Shown: positions 43,552-51,665, counted from the stretch's first letter. The stretch is DNA of 64,000 nucleotides from Aequorivita echinoideorum (GCF_018476645.1 NZ_JAHCTB010000003.1:372001-436000); one strand, 5' to 3'. The notes: a model not told the origin generated them from the sequence alone. Translations and numbers: made by a program.

Positions 43552-44730
43552 TCAATAATTGAATTCGCCAAACTCACTTTTTATGGTAAGCCTTTTTTCA
43601 TCTGAAGCTTCAACCCTTCCGATAATTTTCGCATCTATATTGAAAGATTTTGAAATGGCAATAATATTCCCTGCAATTTCTGAAGGTATATAGAGCTCCA
43701 TTCTATGCCCCATATTAAATACTTGATACATCTCCTTCCATTCGGTCTTGCTCTCCTGCTGAATCAATTTAAAAAGTGGAGGCACTTCAAATAAATTATC
43801 TTTTATTATATGAAGATTTTCAATGAAATGAAGAATTTTGGTCTGCGCGCCGCCACTGCAGTGCACCATTCCGTGAATATCCTTATTGGAATATTCCTGA
43901 AGGATTGCTTTTATAATAGGAGCATACGTTCGCGTAGGTGAAAGCACCAATTTACCGGCATCCAGCGGACTGTTCTCTACAAAATCCGTCAACTTTTTTG
44001 AACCGGAATAAACCAAATCCTTCGGCACGGCAGCATCAAAACTTTCAGGGTATTTTTCTGCCAAATAAGAATTGAAAACATCATGCCGTGCAGACGTCAA
44101 ACCATTGCTGCCCATTCCACCATTATATTCCTTCTCATAGGTAGCCTGGCCAAAGGATGCCAGACCAACAATCACATCACCAGATTTAATATTCTTATTG
44201 TCAATAACATCCACTCTTTTCATCCGTGCGGTCACCGTGGAATCTACAATGATGGTGCGAACCAAATCGCCAACGTCCGCCGTTTCGCCACCAGTTGAAA
44301 ATATATTAATTCCAAATTTTCCCAGATCCGAAATCAATTCCTCGGTCCCGTTGATTATAGCTGAAATAACTTCGCCAGGAATCAAATTTTTATTCCTTCC
44401 TATTGTTGAGGAAAGCATAATGGAATCTACTGCGCCAACGCAAAGCAAATCATCAATATTCATTATTAAGGCGTCTTGGGCAATGCCTTTCCAAACTGAA
44501 ATATCTCCAGTCTCCTTCCAGTACATATAGGCAAGTGATGATTTGGTGCCGGCTCCATCGGCGTGCATTATCACGCAATAATCGCTATCTCCGGATAGAT
44601 AATCTGGAACTATCTTACAAAAAGCTTGGGGAAAAAGGCCTTTATCCACATTTTTTATGGCATTGTGCACATCTTCCTTCCCGGCAGAAACACCGCGCTG
44701 CGCATATCTTTTTGAAATTTCCTGGCTCAT
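43552..44730 (-). CDS. purM: Phosphoribosylformylglycinamidine cyclo-ligase (AIR synthase)
   Basis: A 392-residue enzyme of purine synthesis that forms AIR from FGAM with ATP. It shows RYAQRGVSAGKEDVHNAI, the ATP-site block VIMHADGAGTKSSLAYMYWK, NIDDLLCVGA, FSTGGETADVGDLVRTIIVD and NMGHRMELYIP. It is longer than the E. coli enzyme (345), as usual in Bacteroidota. The start is ATG at 44730 because the only promoter box (44748-44755) lies downstream of the earlier in-frame ATG at 44760, which would place that start inside the promoter and the preceding terminator. Confidence 0.92.
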   Translation of the reverse strand: MSQEISKRYAQRGVSAGKEDVHNAIKNVDKGLFPQAFCKIVPDYLSGDSDYCVIMHADGAGTKSSLAYMYWKETGDISVWKGIAQDALIMNIDDLLCVGAVDSIMLSSTIGRNKNLIPGEVISAIINGTEELISDLGKFGINIFSTGGETADVGDLVRTIIVDSTVTARMKRVDVIDNKNIKSGDVIVGLASFGQATYEKEYNGGMGSNGLTSARHDVFNSYLAEKYPESFDAAVPKDLVYSGSKKLTDFVENSPLDAGKLVLSPTRTYAPIIKAILQEYSNKDIHGMVHCSGGAQTKILHFIENLHIIKDNLFEVPPLFKLIQQESKTEWKEMYQVFNMGHRMELYIPSEIAGNIIAISKSFNIDAKIIGRVEASDEKRLTIKSEFGEFNY

Positions 44731-44747
44731 ATCTTCGTGTTGATTGG

Positions 44748-44755
44748 CAAAAGTA
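44748..44755 (-). promoter_or_regulatory. Minus-strand -7 box TACTTTTG of purM
   Basis: An exact TAnnTTTG match 18 bp upstream of the purM start at 44730. It decides that start codon. Confidence 0.6.
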
Positions 44756-44765
44756 CGCATTAAAA

Positions 44766-44789
44766 AAAAGCCCACAAAGGTGGGCTTTT
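44766..44789 (-). terminator. Terminator of the csg operon
   Basis: Stem AAAAGCCCAC with GTGGGCTTTT around loop AAAG, followed on the minus strand by eight T. It ends the curli secretion operon 19 bp after its last gene. Confidence 0.9.
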
Positions 44790-44807
44790 CAGTTTGTTGA
44801 TATTTGG

Positions 44808-46307
44808 TTATTCCCAGTCTGGGTTGAAGGCATTTTCAAAAAGTAATTCCCTGCTGTCATCATCTTCAATAACAATTTTAAAAACGTTTCGCTGGGAAAT
44901 ACCATCATTTGAAGTATTTGTAAAAATTATTTCTGCCTCATTAGGCGAAAACCTAGGTTCAAGATCATTGGTTCCACCCGGTTTTTGATATGAAACCTCA
45001 TTTTCTACTCCGCTTGTAAATTCGTAAATGAAGAGTCGGGAATCAAATCTTCGGTAAGCTCCAGATGCGTCCTCAAATCCTGAAACATCTCGTGCATACA
45101 TAATTCTTTGGTTTGTTGCTGATAAGTTTAATCCGCTAGCCGCACCTGCCACTCCAGTTAAAATAGTCTGGAGCAGAGTTCCACTCATATCAATCGTAAA
45201 AATTTCTACATTATACCCATTAATATCATTCGTTTTTAATGCGATCATATTATTGTTCTGGCTTACACTTACTTCAGATATCAGTGACCCATCAGTAGTT
45301 TCATAAATCTGCGTCAACCCTTGTCCATTGGTGTTGATGCTGTAGAGACGATTGAAGTTTGGGAAATAAATTTTGTCACTATTTGCGGGCCAGGAAAAAC
45401 CTATTTCACTTAAATTGAAACCATTGGGCCGAACGCTGGAAGTGATTTTAGTTTTTTCCGTTCCGTCACGGTTCATGGTAAAAATATCAATTTGGGAGCC
45501 CGAGGTCTGGAAATACGCAATCTTTCCAGCCGCCACATTTCTGCGAGGTCTAAAACTATTGGTATTGCTATCTGTAAGCTGAAATTCATCCCCATCCTCG
45601 TTTGCAGAAAAGATAACATTATTCCCATTTATATTTCGAACAAAGAGAAATCTATTTTCTGTTGGGGAACTCGTTACTTCGAAAGCGCTCACGGCACTTC
45701 CCACAGGATCGTTGATGTTATCGGTAGCTATAATTTGCCAAAAATATTTTGTCCCAATAGTTAAAGGCGATACCGTAAAAGTTGTATCCGTTATATTCTC
45801 AAAACGTTGAATTTCGTTATTGTTTCCATTTCTTAATTCTAGGGTGTAGCTAAGAACATCATCATCGGGATCACTGGAGGACCAAATAAAATTTGCCTCT
45901 ATATTTTCAAGGATTTCATTATCCTCCGGCGAAATTAATATGGGCGTACTTGGTGGACGGTTGTTTGCGGTTGAAATATCTAACTCAAACACAACATTTG
46001 AGGTATTGCCAATGGTTATAGTAGTACCCTCAAAGGCAGTTTGGAAATCATCTAATTCTGCTTGGACGGAATACTCTCCAGCAGCAATTTGATCAATAGC
46101 AAATTTTCCTTGGTCATTCGTAAATACAGTAGTAGATGATGGAGTAGTAGTAATTTTTACATTTGCCAATGGTGTATTATTTCCAGAACTTACAACGGTT
46201 CCGACTAGTGAGCCTGTGCCAGTCTCATCTATACCATCTTCTGAACAGGATTGAAGAGCATAAATAAAAAAACACGAAAGTATAATTCTTATAACGTTAT
46301 TCATCAT
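44808..46307 (-). CDS. Lipoprotein with CarboxypepD-reg, FN3 and TolB-like propeller domains, csg operon
   Basis: A 499-residue lipoprotein: signal to LQSC near residue 21, an Ig-like carboxypeptidase-regulatory domain (about 33-112; GSLVGTVVSSGNNTPLANVK), a fibronectin-type-III-like domain (about 118-205; PPSTPILISPEDNEIL, FIWSSSDPDDDVLSYTLELR), and PD40/WD40-like beta-propeller repeats (about 215-499; DIFTMNRDGTEKTKITS, FSPNEAEIIFTNTSNDG). It overlaps csgG by 4 bp (ATGA), so it is a translationally coupled last gene of the curli operon. No counterpart exists in the enterobacterial operons. It may anchor or cap fibres at the surface; this is inference. Confidence 0.88.
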   Translation of the reverse strand: MMNNVIRIILSCFFIYALQSCSEDGIDETGTGSLVGTVVSSGNNTPLANVKITTTPSSTTVFTNDQGKFAIDQIAAGEYSVQAELDDFQTAFEGTTITIGNTSNVVFELDISTANNRPPSTPILISPEDNEILENIEANFIWSSSDPDDDVLSYTLELRNGNNNEIQRFENITDTTFTVSPLTIGTKYFWQIIATDNINDPVGSAVSAFEVTSSPTENRFLFVRNINGNNVIFSANEDGDEFQLTDSNTNSFRPRRNVAAGKIAYFQTSGSQIDIFTMNRDGTEKTKITSSVRPNGFNLSEIGFSWPANSDKIYFPNFNRLYSINTNGQGLTQIYETTDGSLISEVSVSQNNNMIALKTNDINGYNVEIFTIDMSGTLLQTILTGVAGAASGLNLSATNQRIMYARDVSGFEDASGAYRRFDSRLFIYEFTSGVENEVSYQKPGGTNDLEPRFSPNEAEIIFTNTSNDGISQRNVFKIVIEDDDSRELLFENAFNPDWE

Positions 46308-47728
46308 TCAAGAGTTTTTGTGCCAGTATCAAGTATCTTCACGGTTGAACTACGACCAAAATAATAATTTAAACCTATACCAAAATTATAATAAAAATCA
46401 TCACGCTTTCCATTTACCGCTAGATCTAACTCATCACTAAATGTGAAATTATTTTCAGCAAATGCTTTTATTCCTACTCTGCTAGAAACTAAAAAAAGCA
46501 AACCAGCACCAACCTGTAATTTAAATACAGGGTTTATTTTTCGTATAGCATTCTGTCTCTCATCAAGATCAAACAAATATCCTACACCTCCATATACGTA
46601 CGGAGTAAATTTTTCATATGGTAATATAAATATATCAGCATTTAAGGAAGCTTCAACAAAATCTTTGGAATAAGTATTACCACCTTCTAAAGTTAGATGA
46701 TTAGCCTTGAGTGATAAATCTAAATTACTGGTGATTTTTCTTGAATAACCCAAACCATAACTCAATCCCAATCGCTTCTTCGAATAATCTCCATTTAAAA
46801 GCGGAGCACTACCCATAGCAGAAAATACGTTTTGAAAATCTTTCGGAGTTTGTTCTCTATCATATAAAAGTGTCGCCTCTTCTAATTTTTTTTCTTTTTG
46901 ATATACTTCTATTAAAGCTTTATTTGTTTGCTCACCATCTTTAGTACTCCATAACTTATCTTCAATACCCTCAATAATTAATGCTTCAACTGATTTTTCT
47001 ATAGCATCTTTCATTGCCAATTGTACAGGTTCATTCTTAGTGAATCCTGTTTCAACCTCCAGAAGCCTTTGAAAATTTACATATCTAAATAAACTTGCAT
47101 TAACTGCCTGGGATAGAATAGTCTTTGAAACATAAACTGTTTTAAGTATTTTCCCATTAGATGTAGATACAGCCCTTAAATAAACCGTTATTCTATCTTC
47201 TCTATATTGTGTGGATCCGCCAACGCCGAAATATCTAGCACCCAATCCACCAGTTACAATATTTGAATCATATGAGATAATGCCCCCTTCTAATAGAACT
47301 CCTGCATACAGTAAAGGCGGTAAATTTGGTTCGTTCGGATTATTATTCTTCCTGTATTCTTCGCGCGTAGTTCGAATAATATTTCGCTCGTTTAAAAGAT
47401 TGCCTAAGTTTTCGCGCTCTATAGGTGTAAACCACTTGGAATCTTCTAAGGCTTTTACAAGCATAGTTGTGGCACCCTGTGAAACGGCCGTACTGAAAGT
47501 ACTCCCATTTTCCACGCTTTTGTACTGACCAGTTTGATCCTTGAAGTTGTAGACACCAACTACAACTGGCTCAATTGGCAAAGGAAACTCTTGAAGTACA
47601 GTGCTTTTTGGAGTCAATTCACCAATTCTGGCGTTTTGTTGTTGAATAGGTTGATTAAAATAGGTTCCACAACTATTTAAGTTAAATCCTAATAAGAGAA
47701 GTAAAAAAATCCGTCTAAAAAAAAGCAT
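46304..47728 (-). CDS. csgG: CsgG curli secretion channel with C-terminal beta-barrel-like domain
   Basis: A 474-residue lipoprotein that forms the outer-membrane curlin secretion pore. The start is ATG at 47728, which leaves 4 bp to csgF and gives the signal MLFFRRIFLLLLLGFNLNSC. The CsgG core (about 20-270) shows VVGVYNFKDQTGQYKS, WFTPIERENLGNLLNERNII, LLEGGIISYDSNI and RITVYLRAVSTSNGKILKT. E. coli CsgG ends near residue 277, but here about 200 more residues follow. From about 295 on they read as an OmpA-like eight-stranded barrel (LGLSYGLGYSRKITSNLDL, FTPYVYGGVGYLF, NFGIGLNYYFG). The role of this extra domain is unknown. Confidence 0.92.
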   Translation of the reverse strand: MLFFRRIFLLLLLGFNLNSCGTYFNQPIQQQNARIGELTPKSTVLQEFPLPIEPVVVGVYNFKDQTGQYKSVENGSTFSTAVSQGATTMLVKALEDSKWFTPIERENLGNLLNERNIIRTTREEYRKNNNPNEPNLPPLLYAGVLLEGGIISYDSNIVTGGLGARYFGVGGSTQYREDRITVYLRAVSTSNGKILKTVYVSKTILSQAVNASLFRYVNFQRLLEVETGFTKNEPVQLAMKDAIEKSVEALIIEGIEDKLWSTKDGEQTNKALIEVYQKEKKLEEATLLYDREQTPKDFQNVFSAMGSAPLLNGDYSKKRLGLSYGLGYSRKITSNLDLSLKANHLTLEGGNTYSKDFVEASLNADIFILPYEKFTPYVYGGVGYLFDLDERQNAIRKINPVFKLQVGAGLLFLVSSRVGIKAFAENNFTFSDELDLAVNGKRDDFYYNFGIGLNYYFGRSSTVKILDTGTKTLE

Positions 47729-47732
47729 TAAA

Positions 47733-48134
47733 TTAAGGATTTGGGACAATAATTTGTGTTTCTTCACCCGTTGAAGTATCTAAAATATTTATGACTAAGC
47801 CATCTCCAGATTCAAATACCTCTAAAGATAACGAGCCAAAATTAAATGTTCCCGGTTCAAGCCCCCCCTCAAGTTGTGAACCCAAAAGTGAACGGGATAT
47901 TTGACTCAGCAATTGCCTATTTAGGCTTTCCGCAAATTGATCAATAGTAGACCTATTGTTATTGCTAGCAGCATCGGGATCTTTAAAAGAATTCTGGGCA
48001 TTAGCAGCGTTTAGCAACCATTGATGATTGAAAGTTTCGCCACCAAAAGCGGGATTTATCGCTTTGTATACCAATTGCTGCCCAAAGCTTGCAATTGAAA
48101 TGAAAAAAACAAAAAAAGTAAATATAGCTTTCAT
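47733..48134 (-). CDS. csgF: Curli assembly factor CsgF
   Basis: A 133-residue exported protein with signal peptide MKAIFTFFVFFISIASFGQ. The mature N-terminus QLVYKAINPAFGGETFNHQW is the conserved segment that inserts into the CsgG pore and narrows it. The rest, ending in the strand-rich GDGLVINILDTSTGEETQII, matches CsgF (Curli_HfaB family). It lies between the CsgE-type gene (8 bp gap) and csgG (4 bp gap). In known systems it links the secretion channel to the growing fibre. Confidence 0.93.
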   Translation of the reverse strand: MKAIFTFFVFFISIASFGQQLVYKAINPAFGGETFNHQWLLNAANAQNSFKDPDAASNNNRSTIDQFAESLNRQLLSQISRSLLGSQLEGGLEPGTFNFGSLSLEVFESGDGLVINILDTSTGEETQIIVPNP

Positions 48135-48142
48135 GATAAAAT

Positions 48143-48934
48143 TTAATATTGGCGAACTATATCTTTTTGTTTTTTCTGTCTTTGAAAATACTCATATACT
48201 TTTCTAATTGAAAAATCTGACATAGATTTTAAATATTCATTATTTGGTCTTGCGAAAAATTCAAAAATAGATTTATCATCTATCAGAATTTCAATTTTGG
48301 TATTTGTGCCCAAGGCTAAAACTTCCTTTATTACAATAATTTTTTCACCATTGATATTATTTAGACTATATGATGAATAGAACATATTGTAAAAATCCCT
48401 TCCCGGTTTGGTCTTGGTATCTTCTACAACAATACCACGCAAAATAATTCCATCTTTATTTTTATTATCAACATCATCAGAGTTATCTACCTCAGCTATG
48501 TTTTCCTTTTCGGGTATAGCCTCTATGAAAACCTCTCCGTTTTTAAAGACTATTCGATCCTTACCTTTTATATTGTCATCCAAATCATATATCAAAAGTA
48601 AAACAGTAACTTTATCAGGGTCATCCGCATTAATAATAGTCGTGGCCAATTGTAGTTTTTCTAAAGGCTCAATAACAATCCTCCCACCTTGACTATCTTT
48701 CGTTATATTCTCATTTAAATTTCCACTATCCCTAAAGACGGATAATTCAAATCTTAAACTTTCACTAATTTCAGATTTATTGAGAGCAGTTCCCGTAATT
48801 TGAATAAATTCAATATTGTTTTCAACGTCAATCTTCGCTTCAATCTCCTTATTGTAAAATTGCGCAATGGAGTCAAAGGAAAAAAGTAACACAAAAATAG
48901 TTAAAACAAAATTATGTTTAATTTGACGAACCAT
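48143..48934 (-). CDS. csgE: CsgH-CsgE fusion protein, curli secretion adaptor
   Basis: A 263-residue exported protein (signal about 1-24, ending SIAQ). The C-terminal part (about 160-263) is CsgE: GIILRGIVVEDTKTKPGRDF, YNMFYSSYSL, NTKIEILIDDKSIFEFFARP, VRKV-like end helix; CsgE caps CsgG and delivers curlin. The N-terminal part (about 30-135) is a beta-sandwich-like domain with SESLRFELSVFRDSGN, SQGGRIVIEPLEKLQLATT and VTVLLLIYDLDDNIKGKDRI. It aligns with CsgH, the amyloid-inhibiting curli chaperone of alphaproteobacteria. An acidic linker joins them. The CsgH call rests on pattern similarity and is less certain than the CsgE call. Confidence 0.85.
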   Translation of the reverse strand: MVRQIKHNFVLTIFVLLFSFDSIAQFYNKEIEAKIDVENNIEFIQITGTALNKSEISESLRFELSVFRDSGNLNENITKDSQGGRIVIEPLEKLQLATTIINADDPDKVTVLLLIYDLDDNIKGKDRIVFKNGEVFIEAIPEKENIAEVDNSDDVDNKNKDGIILRGIVVEDTKTKPGRDFYNMFYSSYSLNNINGEKIIVIKEVLALGTNTKIEILIDDKSIFEFFARPNNEYLKSMSDFSIRKVYEYFQRQKKQKDIVRQY

Positions 48935-48942
48935 TTAATTCG

Positions 48943-49467
48943 TTAATTATAACTTCTTATAATCATTGATTTGGACTCACCTTGCATTGAGATTTTCAAT
49001 CTTTCTGAAATAGAATTCCCTCCAAACCATTCAATATTTTGATTATTTCCATTTTGTAGAATTTGAGTGGCCTGATAATTAACCCGAAACGGATTTACAT
49101 GAAAGTAACGGTTACTATTTCCGTTTTGAACAATGGTTTCTTCAATCCGTTCTCCCGAAACATTCAAAAAAACTTCGTTGTTCACCCCGTTTTGTGCTAT
49201 ATTAATATCACTCGAGTTGGTTTGTGTATTTACAATAGCCTGATTATTTGTTCCAATTTGATTTATAAAAACACTATTATTCGCCTCACCCGAAATAGAA
49301 TTTCTTTGAACATTCTGTGAGTTTTGTTCGGCCAAAAATTTTATTTCGGCAGACTTGTTTTCAAAACTTTCAAATTCGGCGTTAGCATCTCCATTTTTAT
49401 AGGTTTGACCAACCATATTGAGACAAATAAAAAATAGAACAATGCTAAAAAAGATTTTATTTTTCAT
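48943..49467 (-). CDS. Short curlin-repeat protein, candidate CsgB-like nucleator
   Basis: A 174-residue exported protein. ATG at 49467 gives the signal MKNKIFFSIVLFFICLNMVG, while the longer open frame lacks one. After a linker of about 35 residues come four or five imperfect curlin-type repeats (FINQIGTNNQAIVNTQ, INIAQNGVNNEVFLNV, ETIVQNGNSNRYFHVN, QILQNGNNQNIEWFGG), then a divergent end ISMQGESKSMIIRSYN. Its short repeat region, basic C-terminus and place as first gene of the secretion operon suggest a minor or nucleating subunit like CsgB. This is inference. Confidence 0.8.
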   Translation of the reverse strand: MKNKIFFSIVLFFICLNMVGQTYKNGDANAEFESFENKSAEIKFLAEQNSQNVQRNSISGEANNSVFINQIGTNNQAIVNTQTNSSDINIAQNGVNNEVFLNVSGERIEETIVQNGNSNRYFHVNPFRVNYQATQILQNGNNQNIEWFGGNSISERLKISMQGESKSMIIRSYN

Positions 49468-49566
49468 AATTCTAAATTTTATAGGAAATATAAGCATTTT
49501 AGATGGAAATGATTTAGCGGAATGATAAAATACTTCCATTGATTTCAAATTTGAAAATTATTTTTT

Positions 49567-49574
49567 CAAAATTA
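49567..49574 (-). promoter_or_regulatory. Minus-strand -7 box TAATTTTG of the csg operon
   Basis: An exact TAnnTTTG match 100 bp upstream of the first gene of the operon, directly after the terminator of the curlin gene. It gives a leader of about 95 nt. Confidence 0.55.
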
Positions 49575-49584
49575 TAATATTTAT

Positions 49585-49614
49585 AAAAAAGGAGGGAAAA
49601 ATCTTTCCCTCCTT
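49585..49614 (-). terminator. Terminator of the major curlin gene
   Basis: Stem AAGGAGGGAAA with TTTCCCTCCTT around a 4-nt loop, with a T run on the minus strand. It sets off the curlin subunit from the secretion operon. Confidence 0.85.
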
Positions 49615-49659
49615 GAACTTGCATTTTCAAAATATTTGGAATGATTAACTCTGAAAAAA

Positions 49660-51015
49660 TTAGTTTGACTGATTAACTGTTATAGAGTTACCAGTACCAT
49701 TCTGTGTATTCTGGCTCCAATGAGAAGTCCCGGTCTGGTTTGTAATGGCTGAGTTATTACCCCCAGTTTGGATATCCCAAGCTTGATGACTGTTTCCGTT
49801 CTGAGTAATCAAGCTCGAATTGGCAGATCCGTTTTGTAAAGAATTTGCGTAATTATTTCCACCAGTTTGGTTCTGATCAACAAAATTGTCAGTTCCTGTT
49901 TGTGATGAAATCGCCTCGTTACTGTTACCTTCTTGATACTGTACTGCTTCGTTAAGATCACCTAGCTGAGATGCGGTAGCATCGTTGTTATCACCTATCT
50001 GGTCTTGGTCAATAACATTTTGGGTTCCACCAACACCACCTTGTGTAGCCGTTGCAGTATTTCCGTCACCATCCTGATATTGGTCTACATCATTTGCTGT
50101 ACCAATTAATCCAGATTGTGTAGCGGTTGCAGTATTGCCATTTCCATCTTGTTCTTGATAGATATCGTTAAACATTCCGACTACACCACTTTGGTTTGCT
50201 GAGGCAGTATTGCCGTTTCCATCTTGTATTTGCTCAATGTAGTTAACACCAAAACCACCAGCTAAGCCAATGTTTTGATTTGCTGTTGCAGTGTTGTTAT
50301 CTCCAATTTGCGTCTGATAAATTTCATTGGAAGAATTTTCTTGACTAGCAGTGGCGCTGTTACCGTCTCCATCTTGTATTTGCTCAACAATTCCACCATA
50401 AGATTCGTATAAAGGAAATCCCAAAAAACTTCCTGTAGTTCCTTGAGTAGAAGTGGCAGTGTTATTATGTCCATCTTGCTCTTGATACAAAGTATTATCA
50501 TCTCCAACCTGTGCACCCACAGCCGTATTTCCAGCAGAACCATCGGGAGCACTGTCTTGATATTGGTCAGAAATGTTTCCATTTCCGTTTTGCACCATTG
50601 AGGCATCGTTGTTGTCATACTGTTGTCTTTGATAAGCATCGTTGTCATCTCCATCTTGATCAATAGAAGAAACGTTATCTTGCGCTTGGCCATTAGTCGA
50701 TGTCAAACCTCCCACTTCTACCTTGGCAATGTTATCATCACCATCTTGCATAACAGTACTAGTATTGTTATCACCATTTTGCCATACATAAGAGTCATTA
50801 CGCTCTCCGTCCTGATCAACCGTAGCTTCATTACTTACACCACTAATTGCACTCACATTTCCAGCTTGGTGAACTTTAGAATTGTTCTCCAAACCTTGTT
50901 GATCTACAGTTGCAACGTTTGTTGTACCGCTTTGATCCACTTGACTCGTGTTGTCTTGAGCAAAAACAACCGCTCCAATCATTAGCGCTGCTGCGCTTAA
51001 CACTACTTTTTTCAT
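49660..51015 (-). CDS. Major curlin-repeat amyloid subunit (CsgA-like), expanded repeats
   Basis: A 451-residue exported protein, signal MKKVVLSAAALMIGAVVFAQ. The mature chain is almost entirely curlin repeats with the Q-x-G-x-x-N pattern at 11-residue spacing (VDQDGERNDSYVWQNGDNN, SSIDQDGDDNDAYQ, TQNGNSHQAWDIQTGGNN), which stack into a beta-solenoid amyloid. Between about 177 and 350 the repeats grow to about 30 residues by a Gly-rich insert (QSGVVGMFNDIYQEQDGNGN, QSGLIGTANDVDQYQDGDGN). It is very acidic, with Asp in many loops, which could bind calcium; that is inference. E. coli CsgA has five 22-residue repeats, so this fibre unit is roughly four times longer. Confidence 0.93.
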   Translation of the reverse strand: MKKVVLSAAALMIGAVVFAQDNTSQVDQSGTTNVATVDQQGLENNSKVHQAGNVSAISGVSNEATVDQDGERNDSYVWQNGDNNTSTVMQDGDDNIAKVEVGGLTSTNGQAQDNVSSIDQDGDDNDAYQRQQYDNNDASMVQNGNGNISDQYQDSAPDGSAGNTAVGAQVGDDNTLYQEQDGHNNTATSTQGTTGSFLGFPLYESYGGIVEQIQDGDGNSATASQENSSNEIYQTQIGDNNTATANQNIGLAGGFGVNYIEQIQDGNGNTASANQSGVVGMFNDIYQEQDGNGNTATATQSGLIGTANDVDQYQDGDGNTATATQGGVGGTQNVIDQDQIGDNNDATASQLGDLNEAVQYQEGNSNEAISSQTGTDNFVDQNQTGGNNYANSLQNGSANSSLITQNGNSHQAWDIQTGGNNSAITNQTGTSHWSQNTQNGTGNSITVNQSN

Positions 51016-51034
51016 AAAAATAAATTAAAGATTA

Positions 51035-51065
51035 ATATTTGGTTAAAAACTATATTTGGTTAAAA
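51035..51065 (-). repeat. 14-bp direct repeat ATATTTGGTTAAAA, two copies
   Basis: Two identical copies (51035-51048 and 51052-51065) lie 17 bp apart, 20-50 bp upstream of the curlin start codon. On the minus strand each copy reads TTTTAACCAAATAT. They could be binding sites for a regulator or part of the mRNA leader. Confidence 0.8.
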
Positions 51066-51283
51066 TATTCATACTTCGATTGCCAGCTTACGCTTGCATG
51101 AAGAACAATACCTAAATTGTTCTTGATAAAATAATTGTGGGGATACATTTAAAATCATTCAGCCAAACTATATTGGTAAATGAATTTATTTTAAAAATTG
51201 CAAACTATTCAGTCTGTCAAAAATCTAAGGGGATAAATTTTTTGAGGAGTATGTGATTGGAGTTTGTTATTTCCCTTTCACAT

Positions 51284-51510
51284 TTCAAATATCCTACTTT
51301 TTTCCAAACTACCAAACTGTTATAATCTGTAGGAAAACTTATACTCTAAAAATGTAGGAATATACTTGTTAATAGTTTTTGTAAGAAAAGTTGTGCCAAG
51401 TGATTTTATCGTTGAACTGCACGAAAAGGAACCCTTGTTAATTTATGTTAAATTTATGTTAAAATCAGATTGTTGTTTCAAGGGACACTTATTATTCAAA
51501 TATCCTACAT
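51284..51510. promoter_or_regulatory. Four TCCTAC motifs, candidate operators of the curlin genes
   Basis: The word TCCTAC occurs four times in the AT-rich gap: forward in TTCAAATATCCTAC (51284-51297) and TTCAAATATCCTACA (51495-51509), and reversed in TGTAGGAAAAC (51329) and TGTAGGAATATA (51353). The two forward copies share 14 identical bases. The arrangement is symmetrical around the centre of the region. Confidence 0.45.
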
Positions 51511-51616
51511 TGTCAGCAAAACATTTGTTTTTAAAACATTCTACAACAATAAATTAATCACAGGTGTAATGGGTAATAACTATTTTATTTTCATTTGATG
51601 CAATAGCATCCATAAT

Positions 51617-51647
51617 AAAAAACCCATCCTTTAAGGATGGGTTTTTT
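51617..51647 (-). terminator. Terminator of the second curlin gene
   Basis: Stem AACCCATCC with GGATGGGTT, with A and T runs of six on both sides. It lies 18 bp after the stop codon. Confidence 0.9.
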
Positions 51648-51665
51648 ACATATATTTTAAACTGG

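Larger units (their letters stand above)
51016..51665. other. 650-bp regulatory gap between the two curlin genes
   Basis: No gene is supported here. The frame at 51366-51557 has no protein-like features. The gap holds the promoter region of the major curlin gene, a direct repeat near its start and four TCCTAC motifs. The length is unusual for this compact genome and suggests complex control of curlin expression. Confidence 0.7.

Noticed and set aside
50262-50693. 143-codon minus-strand frame inside the major curlin gene
   Set aside because: It is the out-of-frame reading of the repeat region and shows the periodic composition of the real frame.
51366-51557. 63-codon frame in the curlin gap
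   Set aside because: Composition is that of AT-rich intergenic DNA, with no promoter box and no family resemblance. The stop lies 108 bp from the curlin gene on the other strand.
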